Below are positions 35,611 to 43,816 of a stretch of DNA of 46,965 bases, one piece after another. Made by a program: the position numbers and the translations under genes. The notes under the pieces were generated by a model, which saw only the letters and a list, made by a program, of their open reading frames with translations, was not told where the DNA came from and did no database searches. Numbering within the stretch: position 1 is the stretch's first letter; every line of letters starts with the position of its first letter. The DNA comes from Steroidobacter sp. Its GTDB lineage: Bacteria > Pseudomonadota > Gammaproteobacteria > Steroidobacterales > Steroidobacteraceae. The stretch lies in the NCBI GenBank assembly GCA_025929585.1, contig JAICPY010000026.1:1-46965 (forward strand), written 5' to 3'.

Positions 35611-36522
35611 TTAGTTGTCGAACAGGCGGGCAGCTTGCTCCAAGATCGCTACCACTGCCGGATGTTTCAGCTTGCGCTCCATCGAGATCGCATAGAACTC
35701 CGCACGAACCTTGCCGGCCGTGCCCAGCGTAACCAGCCCCGAATCCTTGCGGAATTGTTCCGCCAGCACCTCGGGAACTGGGGCGATGCCGCGACCGTGA
35801 CGAGCAAACTCGCGCAGCAATGCATAGTCCTCGAACTCTCCAATAATGATTGGGCGCACATTTTGCTTTTCGAGCCACTGATCCAACGAGCCCCGGATCG
35901 CCGTGTCGTCCGTCGGCAGCAGCATTGGAATGCCGTTCAGCGACTTGGGAAATGTTCCGCTCAATCGTTTCGCCAGCGCAGGCGTCGCCATCCATGACTC
36001 CGAACAGGTGCCGAGCAGATGATTGTACGAGCGCAAATTCTGACTCGGTGTAGCCGGTGCATCCGAGATCACGACGTCCAACTCATGAACCTGCAAACCC
36101 GCGAGCAGATGAGGCAGCGTTCCTTCTCTACACACGAGCTGCACCGGATGCTTCAGAGCCAGCACGCCCTCCAATAAGCGCTGCACGATTTCCTTCGGCA
36201 CGACGTCATCGACACCGACGGCAAGACGCATCGGCCTGTGTGTCGGGCGTTGAGCAAGCGCGCTCAACAAGTCGCTTCCCAATCCAAAGATTTCCTCCGC
36301 ATATGTAAACACGAGCCGGCCGATTTCTGTGGGAACGAGCGTGCGACCCGATTTCATCAACAGCTTCTCGCCGATACGTTCCTCGAACGTACGCAATTGT
36401 GCGCTCACGGTAGGCGCCGAAAGATTCAACTCCTCACACGCTTGCCGGAGACTTCCGGTGCGGACGACGGCCCAGAAGTAGAGCAGGTGCTGATAGTTCA
36501 AGCGCGGGATATGCAGTGCCAT
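35611..36522 (-). CDS. nhaR: LysR-family regulator, NhaR type
   Basis: A 303-residue LysR regulator. The N-terminal helix-turn-helix opens with the NhaR-type LNYQHLLYFWAVVRTGSLRQAC and continues with LNLSAPTVSAQLRTFEERIG. The effector domain (about 95-300) has RLAVGVDDVVPKEIVQRLL and the GEFEDYALLREFARHGRGI stretch, both typical of NhaR, the sodium-responsive activator of nhaA. No nhaA lies in the window. It is divergent from speD-speE, with 135 bases between starts, so it may regulate that operon instead of, or in addition to, an antiporter. Confidence 0.8.
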   Translation of the reverse strand: MALHIPRLNYQHLLYFWAVVRTGSLRQACEELNLSAPTVSAQLRTFEERIGEKLLMKSGRTLVPTEIGRLVFTYAEEIFGLGSDLLSALAQRPTHRPMRLAVGVDDVVPKEIVQRLLEGVLALKHPVQLVCREGTLPHLLAGLQVHELDVVISDAPATPSQNLRSYNHLLGTCSESWMATPALAKRLSGTFPKSLNGIPMLLPTDDTAIRGSLDQWLEKQNVRPIIIGEFEDYALLREFARHGRGIAPVPEVLAEQFRKDSGLVTLGTAGKVRAEFYAISMERKLKHPAVVAILEQAARLFDN

Positions 36523-36550
36523 ACTGTTAACCTATATCTAAGTATCGCGA

Positions 36551-36564
36551 AGAATAATTCTAAT
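36551..36564 (+). promoter_or_regulatory. Shared 14-base element upstream of speD
   Basis: agaataattctaat is identical to the element upstream of rnk (33187-33200, minus strand). It lies 93 bases before the speD start and 28 bases before the nhaR start. Nearby, atctaagt occurs twice (36535-36542 and 36568-36575), flanking the element. This may be a LysR-type operator for NhaR, or a shared promoter. Confidence 0.4.
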
Positions 36565-36657
36565 GGATCTAAGTTCCGGCGTGAGGTAAAACGTTCGCCA
36601 ATCTGCAGCGGGCACACGCCATCGCACGGTCGTCGATATGAGGAGGATCTACTGTAA

Positions 36658-37170
36658 ATGACGTCACAGGCGCGCCGTCGCATGCGCAATTCAGAAGTGT
36701 GCGCTCACTCGGTGCTGAATCTCGAGCTGGTGCGACAGGAAGGAACAAGGCCCGCGTCCGCAGCAGCCCCAGCGTCCCTTGCATCGACGCCGGCCAACCA
36801 GGATTTCTTCATCGAACGCGCGGGCATTCGTTGCGCGGGCGCGCACTTGATCGTCGACTTGTATGGAGCCAACAAGCTCGATGACATGGAATTGATCGAG
36901 CGGACATTGCGCCGATGCGTAGAAGTTGCAGACGCAACTCTGCTACACATTCATCTCCATCGTTTCGAGCCGAACGGCGGGATCAGCGGCGTCGCCGTGC
37001 TCGCCGAGAGTCATATTTCGATTCACTCCTGGCCCGAGCGTCAGTACGCGGCGCTGGATATCTTCATGTGCGGCATGGCTCGTCCGGAACGCTGCATAGA
37101 GGTGCTGCTAGAAGCATTCGCGCCCCGGCGGGTTGCGATCGAGGAACTGCTGCGGGGGCGCTGCCTATGA
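36658..37170 (+). CDS. speD: S-adenosylmethionine decarboxylase proenzyme with N-terminal extension
   Basis: The 170-residue proenzyme has the bacterial class 1B core at about 50-165. Self-cleavage is expected between Glu117 and Ser118 in LAESHISIHSWPE, turning Ser118 into the pyruvoyl group. The His of IHSWPE and the proton-donor Cys138 (MCGM) are present. It supplies decarboxylated AdoMet for spermidine synthesis. About 50 residues precede the core, rich in Ala/Ser/Pro, with no family counterpart. They may be a regulatory or disordered tail, or a later start may be used, but the AGGAGG at 36641-36646 favours ATG 36658. The stop overlaps the speE start (ATGA). Confidence 0.92.
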   Translation: MTSQARRRMRNSEVCAHSVLNLELVRQEGTRPASAAAPASLASTPANQDFFIERAGIRCAGAHLIVDLYGANKLDDMELIERTLRRCVEVADATLLHIHLHRFEPNGGISGVAVLAESHISIHSWPERQYAALDIFMCGMARPERCIEVLLEAFAPRRVAIEELLRGRCL

Positions 37171-38030
37171 GCGAGCGAGCTGACGACATTTCCATCTCGG
37201 GAATTCGCCATACGTACGAAGCCACGCGCACGCTCGCTCGGGAGAGAAGTCCGCACCAAGACATCACCCTCATTGAGAATGAGCGCTTCGGGCGCGTGCT
37301 GCTGCTGGATGGCGCGACTCAGCTCACGACGGCCGATGAGTTCATCTATCACGAGATGCTCGCGCACGTGCCGATCTTCGCACATGGCGATGTGCAGGAT
37401 GTCTTGATCATCGGCGGCGGTGATTGTGGCCTCGCGGAGGAAGTGCTCAAGCACAAGGATATTCGCAGAGTCGTTCAGGTGGAGCTCGACGCGTGCGTCA
37501 TCGACCTATCGCGCCGCTATCTACAAGAAATCAACTCAGGCGTGTTCGACGATGAGCGCTTTCAATTGCACATCCGGGACGGCATCAGCTTCATCTCCGG
37601 GTTGGACGAGCGATTCGACTTGGTACTCGTGGATTCGACCGATCCGGTAGGCGCGGCCTCGAAACTCTTCAGTGCCGGGTTCTATCGGTCCGTTCGACGA
37701 TGCTTACGGCTCCGAGGTGTGTTGGTGGCACAAGCAGGCGTGCCTTTCGTGCAGCCTCTGGAGTTCACCTCGACCATGCGCAACCTTGCGAGCGTATTCA
37801 AAGTAACGAATAGCTATTTACTTGCATCGCCGGGTTACTTCGGCGGACATCTCGCGCTCGGCTGGGCGAGCGAGAGTCTTTCACCTGCCGCATCGACGCT
37901 CGATGTCGTCAGGGCACGGCACTTAAGTGCGGCTCTGAAGTTGCGTTATTACACGCCAGAGGTCGCTCAAGCCGCCTTTGCACTTCCGGGGTACATCAAT
38001 GAACTACTCGAAGCCGCGACTCGCGATTGA
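37167..38030 (+). CDS. speE: Spermidine synthase
   Basis: A 287-residue aminopropyltransferase. Key motifs are FGRVLLLDGATQLTTADEF (substrate site), the AdoMet-type loop GGGDCG (83-88, where most have GGGDGG), the Glu of QVELD and VDSTDPVG with catalytic Asp156. These bind decarboxylated AdoMet and putrescine to make spermidine. I chose ATG 37167, which overlaps the speD stop by four bases; the longer frame upstream only mirrors speD. The operon is therefore speD-speE with translational coupling. Confidence 0.93.
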   Translation: MSERADDISISGIRHTYEATRTLARERSPHQDITLIENERFGRVLLLDGATQLTTADEFIYHEMLAHVPIFAHGDVQDVLIIGGGDCGLAEEVLKHKDIRRVVQVELDACVIDLSRRYLQEINSGVFDDERFQLHIRDGISFISGLDERFDLVLVDSTDPVGAASKLFSAGFYRSVRRCLRLRGVLVAQAGVPFVQPLEFTSTMRNLASVFKVTNSYLLASPGYFGGHLALGWASESLSPAASTLDVVRARHLSAALKLRYYTPEVAQAAFALPGYINELLEAATRD

Positions 38031-38037
38031 GCCCGAG

Positions 38038-39462
38038 CTAAACCGTAGCGATTGCGCTCTCGGGCAATTGAGGCTCTGAGACGCTCATCGAATGCGCGGT
38101 CGGCTTTACTGGTATGGCAGGCACGGTGAAGTGGAATGTCGCTCCGCTCTGCGAGCCTTGCTCGGGGGACCGCTCAAGCCAGATCTGCCCGCGGTGCGCT
38201 TCCACGATGCCTTTCGCGATGAATAGCCCGAGACCCGTTCCTTTCACTTCCGATGCGCCAGGTCGCCAGAAGCGATCGAAGATCTGTTGTTGCTGCTCCC
38301 AGGGAATGCCGGGACCTTGATCCGTCACCGAGAACTGAACCGAACCGTGCACCAGCTTCGCCTCTACGGTGATCTCGCTGCCGGCGGGAGTGAACTTCAA
38401 GGAGTTTCCCAACAGGTTGGAAAGCACCTGCAGAATGCGTTCGTTGTCTGCTTGCATAAACGTATCTTTGAGATGCGATACGCAGCGCAAAGTAATCTGC
38501 TTCTGCGCACACAGTGGCACGAATGCATCCGTAATTGCGCCGAGCACCTGCGATACATCGCACGGGGCAGTACGAATCGAGAACCGACCGGCCTCCATCA
38601 TTGCGAGATCCAGCATCCCTTTGATCAGATGATCCATCCGCGAGGCGATGCGGACGATCGATACCGCTTGCTGGATCGCCATGGGTGCAGTGGCAATCCG
38701 CTGCAGAAGAGTCGCTTTGATGGTGATGGCATTCAGCGGATTGCGTAAATCGTGAGCGACGATGCCGAGTATCTCTTCTCGTGTGCTGATGGCTTTTCTG
38801 GCCGTTTCTAGCGCGCTGCGCTCGACCCGATAGGCGCGCGACACACTTATGGCGAACAGCATCGTGATGGCAGATCCCGCGAGCGCCAAGATTGCGAGCA
38901 GGCCATACATCCACGAGGCGAGCCGATCACGCTCGAGCGTCGCATGCCGATAGAGCTCGGCAAGCGCGGACTCCTTTTGAAGGACTAGATCATCGAGAGA
39001 CGCAGCGAGCTCACGCTTTGAAGGCAGCACGTCCTTTTCGAATCGAGAAAGCATCGCGGGAACATCATCGGAACCGCGGCTTGCTGCAATCAGCGATCGG
39101 TGAGCGCGATCGAAACGCGCCGCCGCTGCCTGCACGTCACCGGACCGCGGAGCGGCCAGGTATTCAGCGGACGAGACGGTCAACGCTTCCACACTCGAAC
39201 GCATCTCCGCTTCGGCGCGCGAAAGTCTGGAAAGAAGGGTCGGATCGCTCGTGATGACATACCCTTTCCCGATGGAGACGACTTGCTCCACATTCCACCG
39301 CAAGCGTTCCGCATACGTGATCTGACGCTCTTCAGCGCGCACACGCTCGATCTGAGAAGTGGCAGCGGCGCTCAGGCGCGCGATACTCCATGCCATTCCT
39401 AAGGCGAGAAGTAGGGTGACGGTGAAGCCACCTGCCATCGCCCTAGTTCTGAACGGAATCAC
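38038..39462 (-). CDS. Membrane sensor histidine kinase (orphan)
   Basis: A 474-residue kinase. Membrane segments lie at about 10-32 and 182-208, with a helical periplasmic sensor between them (CHASE3-like by its helices). HisKA follows with the phospho-acceptor His237 in HDLRNPLNAI. The ATPase domain has N-box NLLGNSLKF, G1 DQGPGIPW and G2 GTGLGLFIAKG. The C-terminal tail is short. No response regulator is adjacent, so it is an orphan here. It converges on speE with seven bases between stops and lies 21 bases downstream of a small membrane protein on the same strand. Confidence 0.88.
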   Translation of the reverse strand: MIPFRTRAMAGGFTVTLLLALGMAWSIARLSAAATSQIERVRAEERQITYAERLRWNVEQVVSIGKGYVITSDPTLLSRLSRAEAEMRSSVEALTVSSAEYLAAPRSGDVQAAAARFDRAHRSLIAASRGSDDVPAMLSRFEKDVLPSKRELAASLDDLVLQKESALAELYRHATLERDRLASWMYGLLAILALAGSAITMLFAISVSRAYRVERSALETARKAISTREEILGIVAHDLRNPLNAITIKATLLQRIATAPMAIQQAVSIVRIASRMDHLIKGMLDLAMMEAGRFSIRTAPCDVSQVLGAITDAFVPLCAQKQITLRCVSHLKDTFMQADNERILQVLSNLLGNSLKFTPAGSEITVEAKLVHGSVQFSVTDQGPGIPWEQQQQIFDRFWRPGASEVKGTGLGLFIAKGIVEAHRGQIWLERSPEQGSQSGATFHFTVPAIPVKPTAHSMSVSEPQLPESAIATV

Positions 39463-39483
39463 GTACGAAGCCTTGAGACGTAC

Positions 39484-39684
39484 CTACCAAACCGCAACGA
39501 GCAGAATCAAGAAGGCGGCAAGGCCCGCAGTGATCATCCAAAGCGGATTGACGGTGAAGTCCTCATGGCTCACGGACTGCGCGTGATGATCATCTCTCTT
39601 CGGGTCGTGAGTAGCGGCATAGATACCAAGACCGAAAGGATCGCTGATCGGCTCCGTCGAGCTCTGAGATGGTTTGCGATTCAT
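39484..39684 (-). CDS. Small tail-anchored membrane protein
   Basis: A 66-residue protein with a polar N-terminus and one C-terminal hydrophobic helix (about 46-66, NPLWMITAGLAAFLILLVAVW). I do not recognise a family. It is just upstream of the histidine kinase (21 bases), so it could be a partner of the sensor. ATG 39684 has AGGAGA upstream, which supports translation. Confidence 0.6.
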   Translation of the reverse strand: MNRKPSQSSTEPISDPFGLGIYAATHDPKRDDHHAQSVSHEDFTVNPLWMITAGLAAFLILLVAVW

Positions 39685-39831
39685 GATCTTCTCCTAGTCG
39701 ATGATGATGCGATTCGATCCACGTCGAACCGTTTGCATCCACGTTAGGAGTGCCTGAACTATCAAGCAAGCGAAGAATAATGGCGGGTGAAATCGGAGAT
39801 GTCGATGGAGCGAGTCAGGTGATCACTTGAT

Positions 39832-39907
39832 GAAAGTGATAGGTGAAGTCGACGGAAAGAGGGGTTGCGGCCCGTTCTGGCTCCGCCTTCATCACCTCAT
39901 CACTTTC
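39832..39907. repeat. Imperfect intergenic hairpin of GTGAT words
   Basis: The left arm 39832-39848 (gaaagtgataggtgaag) pairs with 39887-39907 (cttcatcacctcatcacttt plus c) with small bulges. Outer words also match: gcgggtga at 39784-39791 with tcacccgc at 39913-39920, which contains the stop codon of the LysR gene. The architecture matches the other word-built hairpins in the window. Confidence 0.6.
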
Positions 39908-39912
39908 CGCCA

Positions 39913-40761
39913 TCACCCGCAATCCTTCGCCGTCTTCCTGATCGATTCGAGTGCCAGCTCGATGGCCGCGTTATCTATCCGCGACGGAAAGCATAGATAG
40001 GCAGGGAGACGGAACTCCGGAGCCGACACTACGCGATGCAGGCGCCCTTCGATCTCATGTTTACGCAGCATGCGTAGCGGAAAATACCCACTGCCTCCGT
40101 GAGACAGGATCCGTTGCAGGCCTAGCCAGCCGATGTTCACGGTCAATGCGGCGCCGGAAAAGTTCGGAAATGCCAGCGTGTGCTGCGTGAAGAACTCCGG
40201 GCCCCAATCTACGTAGATGTAGTCCTGACCCAGCTCGCGTGGAGGATCGGGATGTGTCGACATCATCACAAGCTGCTCCTCGAGCAACATTTCCACAGTG
40301 AGTCCGGGTCTTGCTTGTGGCGTATACATGACACCGATGTCGGCTCGTCCTTCGATCAGCGCTTGCATCAGCTCGTCCTCGAATCCGATCAAGGCGCGGA
40401 CCGCGATATCGGGCGCGAGTTTGGCGAAGGCAGGAAGCCAATGCAGCAGCAAGTCTTCCCATAGGCCGACTCGACCGCCGATCGTCAAGGTGGCGCGAAA
40501 TCCCTCGACGATGCCGATTTCCTGCCGCGCTTGCTCGACCGTTCGCGTAAGAACTGTAGCATGCCGCTGAAATTGCCGCCCAGCGGCGGTAAGCGTCGTG
40601 CCCGCTTTGTTGCGTACGAACAATTCGGCGCCTAGCTCCTCCTCTAGTCGTTGAATGCGTGCGCTCACGGTGGACTGGGTGACAAACAGTTTTTGAGCGG
40701 CATCTACGAAGCTGCCGGTGCCGATGACCGCAAGAAATGTGCGTGCTAGTTCTGTATCCAT
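39913..40761 (-). CDS. LysR-family transcriptional regulator
   Basis: A 282-residue LysR protein with helix-turn-helix MDTELARTFLAVIGTGSFVDAAQKL and VTQSTVSARIQRLEEELGAELF, and an effector domain of about 190 residues (TLTIGGRVGLWEDLLLHWLP, LIEGRADIGVMYTP). I use ATG 40761; GTG 40770 would add three residues. It is divergent from the AlkA-type gene with 134 bases between starts, so alkA is a candidate target. The ligand is unknown. The stop codon sits within a hairpin repeat. Confidence 0.85.
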   Translation of the reverse strand: MDTELARTFLAVIGTGSFVDAAQKLFVTQSTVSARIQRLEEELGAELFVRNKAGTTLTAAGRQFQRHATVLTRTVEQARQEIGIVEGFRATLTIGGRVGLWEDLLLHWLPAFAKLAPDIAVRALIGFEDELMQALIEGRADIGVMYTPQARPGLTVEMLLEEQLVMMSTHPDPPRELGQDYIYVDWGPEFFTQHTLAFPNFSGAALTVNIGWLGLQRILSHGGSGYFPLRMLRKHEIEGRLHRVVSAPEFRLPAYLCFPSRIDNAAIELALESIRKTAKDCG

Positions 40762-40895
40762 CGAGCTCACCGATAGCAGTCGCCATTATTCATCGCTTGA
40801 GAAATGCAGCGCAGGGCGCACATTAATCTTAACAACTCGATCAGCCTTGACGTGCCAAAGCTTTGAGCACGTTCGAACTGGAAACGCTTTCTCAC

Positions 40896-41915
40896 ATGAG
40901 TACAACTCGCATTCGTACACCACCTAGCCCCGTTGCTAGAGTGCCGCTGCTTGCTGCCAGCGCTCCATCGAAATCCAGGCACAAAGAGAAGGAAGGGCAT
41001 CTTTTCACCCAAGCGCCTTTCCATCTCGAGGCGACCGTGCGCGTGCTGCAGCGGCGAGCATCGAATCGCGTCGATGTGTGGGAGCACGATCGTTATCGCC
41101 GATTGCTCGCGCATTCGCAGGGCTTGGCACTGGTTGAGGTGACAAACAGGGGATCCGTAGACGAGCCTGATTTGCGATATTCCATTCTGACGGGCTCACG
41201 TTCGCTCGCCGCGCTTGCGGGCGTCCGGCAGACGATCAGCCGAATACTCGGACTGGATGTGGATCCCGATCCGTTACAGAGATTAGCCGAAGTGGACCCG
41301 GCATTGCGTCCGATAGTGCTATCGCTGCGAGGCATGCGCCCACCGCGTTTTGCGGAGTTGTTCGAGTCATTCGCCAGCGTCATTCCATTCCAGCAACTTA
41401 GCCTGGATGCCGGTATTTCCATACTGGGGAAACTCGTCGAGCGCTTCGGCGAGCACTTAGTTCATCGAGGCATCCGCTACAGTGCTTTTCCCAGCGCCAC
41501 CGTGATCGCAGCCGCACCGTTGGAGCAACTGCAGCTCTGTGGCTTGAGCTTGAAAAAGGCACAAACACTTCAACAGATCGCACGCTCGATCGATGCCGGA
41601 GAATTGAGCGAGGCAACGGTGTCCGCGATGGACACGAACGATGCGCTGGAACGGCTGACGCAACTCCCCGGCGTCGGGCCTTGGACAGCAGGGCTGGTTC
41701 TACTGCGCGGCCTAGGAAGAACCGATGTGTTTCCTCCGGGCGATGCGGGTGCGGCTCGAAGGCTTCGGACATTACTGAAGCTCGAGGATCGCGCGCCGAT
41801 AGACGCTGCCGTTGCGCGCTTCGGAAAGCGCCAAGGCTATTTGTACTTCTGTTGCCTCGGCTCGAGCCTGCTCGAGAAAGGAAGCATACGAAGTGCGTTG
41901 ACGGTTGACAGTTGA
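40896..41915 (+). CDS. AlkA-type DNA-3-methyladenine glycosylase
   Basis: A 339-residue member of the HhH-GPD superfamily. The helix-hairpin-helix is LTQLPGVGPWTAGLVLLRGLG (about 255-275), followed by RTDVFPPGDAGA, in which the Asp of GDAG corresponds to the catalytic Asp of AlkA. The N-terminal part (about 30-130) resembles the AlkA mixed domain and carries a longer, basic leader. The first in-frame start is TTG 40863; I use ATG 40896. It removes alkylated bases in the base-excision pathway. No Ada-like activator is nearby; the divergent LysR regulator could control it. The final residues LTVDS and the stop lie inside a repeat. Confidence 0.85.
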   Translation: MSTTRIRTPPSPVARVPLLAASAPSKSRHKEKEGHLFTQAPFHLEATVRVLQRRASNRVDVWEHDRYRRLLAHSQGLALVEVTNRGSVDEPDLRYSILTGSRSLAALAGVRQTISRILGLDVDPDPLQRLAEVDPALRPIVLSLRGMRPPRFAELFESFASVIPFQQLSLDAGISILGKLVERFGEHLVHRGIRYSAFPSATVIAAAPLEQLQLCGLSLKKAQTLQQIARSIDAGELSEATVSAMDTNDALERLTQLPGVGPWTAGLVLLRGLGRTDVFPPGDAGAARRLRTLLKLEDRAPIDAAVARFGKRQGYLYFCCLGSSLLEKGSIRSALTVDS

Positions 41916-41961
41916 CGGTCGGAAAGACGCCTCTTGCTCTTGCTGGCAACTGCCAACCGCC
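41898..41961. repeat. Hairpin of TTGACGG words overlapping the alkA stop
   Basis: The left arm 41898-41916 (ttgacggttgacagttgac) includes the last codons and stop of the glycosylase gene. It pairs imperfectly with 41945-41961 (ggcaactgccaaccgcc). The words ttgac(g/a)g repeat three times in tandem. The repeat has thus been inserted at, or grown into, the 3' end of the gene. Confidence 0.6.
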
Positions 41962-41980
41962 ACAGGCTGAAGAGAAGCGG

Positions 41981-42052
41981 GTCGTGACTAGCGGGTAGCG
42001 GATAGTAAGACGGAGAGAGAGCGCCTACTTCCGACGACCCGCGAGTCACGAA
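41981..42052. repeat. Hairpin of GTGACTNGCGGGT words
   Basis: The left arm 41981-41996 (gtcgtgactagcgggt) pairs with 42037-42052 (acccgcgagtcacgaa) at 14 of 16 positions. The same words occur without a partner at 18040-18070. With the preceding hairpin, it fills the gap between the convergent glycosylase and cysI genes, where it could act as a bidirectional terminator. Confidence 0.65.
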
Positions 42053-42061
42053 TCACTTCAT

Positions 42062-43816
42062 CTACGCAGAGCGAACCGACGCCGCCGTAGGGAGCGGCTG
42101 CTGAAAGTCGCGTCCGGCGTGCATCGCTCTGATGATTCCGGTACGAATCAGGAAATCTCCAAAGCGCTCCTCATTCGCGCGCTCTGCCGCATACCTGCCG
42201 AGCAAAATAGTGAGTGTTGCGAGGATTTGATCCTCGCCGATATTCTCCTGATGCAAGGCATTGAGGCGATCGCCACTGGCGCTGGCACCCAGATATAAGT
42301 TGTATTTACCCGGGCCCTTGCCGACCAATGCGATCTCCGCGAGATAAGGACGAGAGCAACCGTTCGGGCAGCCGCTCATGCGCATCGTGATCGGTGTCGT
42401 CTGAAGGTCCAACTTCTCCAGAATGCGTTCGATCTTGCTCAATAGCGTCGGCAGGTATCGTTCGCTTTCCGCCATCGCCAACCCGCACGTGGGAAATGCG
42501 ACACAAGCCATCGAGTGTTGTCGCAGCACGCTCACATTCGCCTCGTTCTCGATACGATGCGTACGCAAGAGCTTCTCGATTAGGGGGCGATCCACCTCGC
42601 GCACACCTGCAATCGTGATGTTCTGATTCGTCGTGAGGGCGAACACACCGGAGTGCACTCTTGCAATCTCCCGCAAGCCCGTCATCAGCGCTCGCTCCGG
42701 CCGATCCGCGATTCGACCGTTCTCGATAAATAAGGTGTAGTGCCAACGTCCGTCGGTACCCTGATACCACCCGTAGTAGTCGGCCGAAGTCTGGAACGAG
42801 AAGGGCCGCGCCGGCTGCAACACTTGACCGAAACGGCTCGCAAGCTCCGAACGGAACCATTCCACGCCACGATCCTCGATCGTGTATTTGAAGCGCGCAT
42901 GTCCTCGATCCTTCCGGTCGCCGAAATCGCGTTGGATGCACATCGTGTGTTCGGCGATCGCGATGACATCCTCTGGCACACAGAACCCAGCCGCATCGCT
43001 GAGGCGAGGAAAGGTCACCGGGACCTTGTGTGTCATACCCATGCCGCCGCCCACGAACACGTTGTACCCCTCGATCCTTCCATCCTTCACGATCGCGACG
43101 AAACCCAGGTCGTGAGCGAACACATCGATGTCATTATGAGGCGGGATCGCGAGCGCGATCTTGAACTTACGCGGCAAATACGTGCGGCCGTAGAGTGGCT
43201 CTTCTTCGCCGGCGACAGCATCCACCTTCGGTTGCGCGAGCAGAATCTCCCGGTATGCGCCGGTGCGTGGAAGAAGGTGCTTGCCGATGCGCTGCGCCAG
43301 CTCGCTGACTTCAGCGTGCACAGGGGAGAGCAGGGGATTCGCGCTGCAGATCACGTTGCGGTTGTCGTCACCGCAAGCAGCAATGGTATCCAGCCCTGCT
43401 GCCACGATGCTCTGCACATGCCGTTTCAGATTCGGCTTGAAGACACCGTGAAACTGAAAGGTTTGCCGAGTCGTCAGCCGCAGAGAACCGTTCGCCGTCT
43501 CGCGAGCCGCGTCATCTAGCGCGAGCCATTGAGCCGGCGTGCATACACCGCCTGGCAGCCGCACTCGAACCATGAATTGATAATGCGGCTCCAGCTTCGA
43601 TCGACGGCGCTCATCGCGCACGTCGCGATCGTCTTGCTGGTAAATGCCGAAGAACTTCAGCAGCTTCGTATCGTCATCTGTTACCGCGCCGGTAACCGGA
43701 TCGGCGATACTTTGTTCGATCGTGCCGCGAAGGTAATGGCTATCGAACTTCAGCTGCTCGTTATCGTGCAGCTCCGAAAGCGGACGCGACAAGTCTGATG
43801 TGCGTTCGAGGCTCAT
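42062..43816 (-). CDS. cysI: Sulfite reductase hemoprotein subunit CysI
   Basis: A 584-residue siroheme sulfite reductase. The iron-sulfur cluster ligands are Cys438 and Cys444 (ACVAFPTCGLA) and Cys483 and Cys487 (SGCPNGCSRPY), with one Cys shared with siroheme. The N-terminal half has the siroheme/substrate residues in RLTTRQTFQFHGV. Length and motifs fit the NADPH-type CysI that works with CysJ to reduce sulfite to sulfide. The start ATG 43816 directly abuts the cysJ stop, so the genes are translationally coupled. No cysH follows. Confidence 0.94.
   Translation of the reverse strand: MSLERTSDLSRPLSELHDNEQLKFDSHYLRGTIEQSIADPVTGAVTDDDTKLLKFFGIYQQDDRDVRDERRRSKLEPHYQFMVRVRLPGGVCTPAQWLALDDAARETANGSLRLTTRQTFQFHGVFKPNLKRHVQSIVAAGLDTIAACGDDNRNVICSANPLLSPVHAEVSELAQRIGKHLLPRTGAYREILLAQPKVDAVAGEEEPLYGRTYLPRKFKIALAIPPHNDIDVFAHDLGFVAIVKDGRIEGYNVFVGGGMGMTHKVPVTFPRLSDAAGFCVPEDVIAIAEHTMCIQRDFGDRKDRGHARFKYTIEDRGVEWFRSELASRFGQVLQPARPFSFQTSADYYGWYQGTDGRWHYTLFIENGRIADRPERALMTGLREIARVHSGVFALTTNQNITIAGVREVDRPLIEKLLRTHRIENEANVSVLRQHSMACVAFPTCGLAMAESERYLPTLLSKIERILEKLDLQTTPITMRMSGCPNGCSRPYLAEIALVGKGPGKYNLYLGASASGDRLNALHQENIGEDQILATLTILLGRYAAERANEERFGDFLIRTGIIRAMHAGRDFQQPLPTAASVRSA

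Noticed and set aside
36535-36575. Simple sigma-70 promoter for speD
   Set aside because: TCTAAT could be a -10, but no acceptable -35 lies 16-18 bases upstream; I kept only the shared element as an observation.
36915-37166. Long N-terminal extension of speE
   Set aside because: The extension lies in an alternate frame of speD. The ATGA overlap at 37167 gives the normal operon junction and length.
42740-43519. 259-codon plus-strand frame opposite cysI
   Set aside because: It is antisense to a well-conserved cysI and shows no domain.
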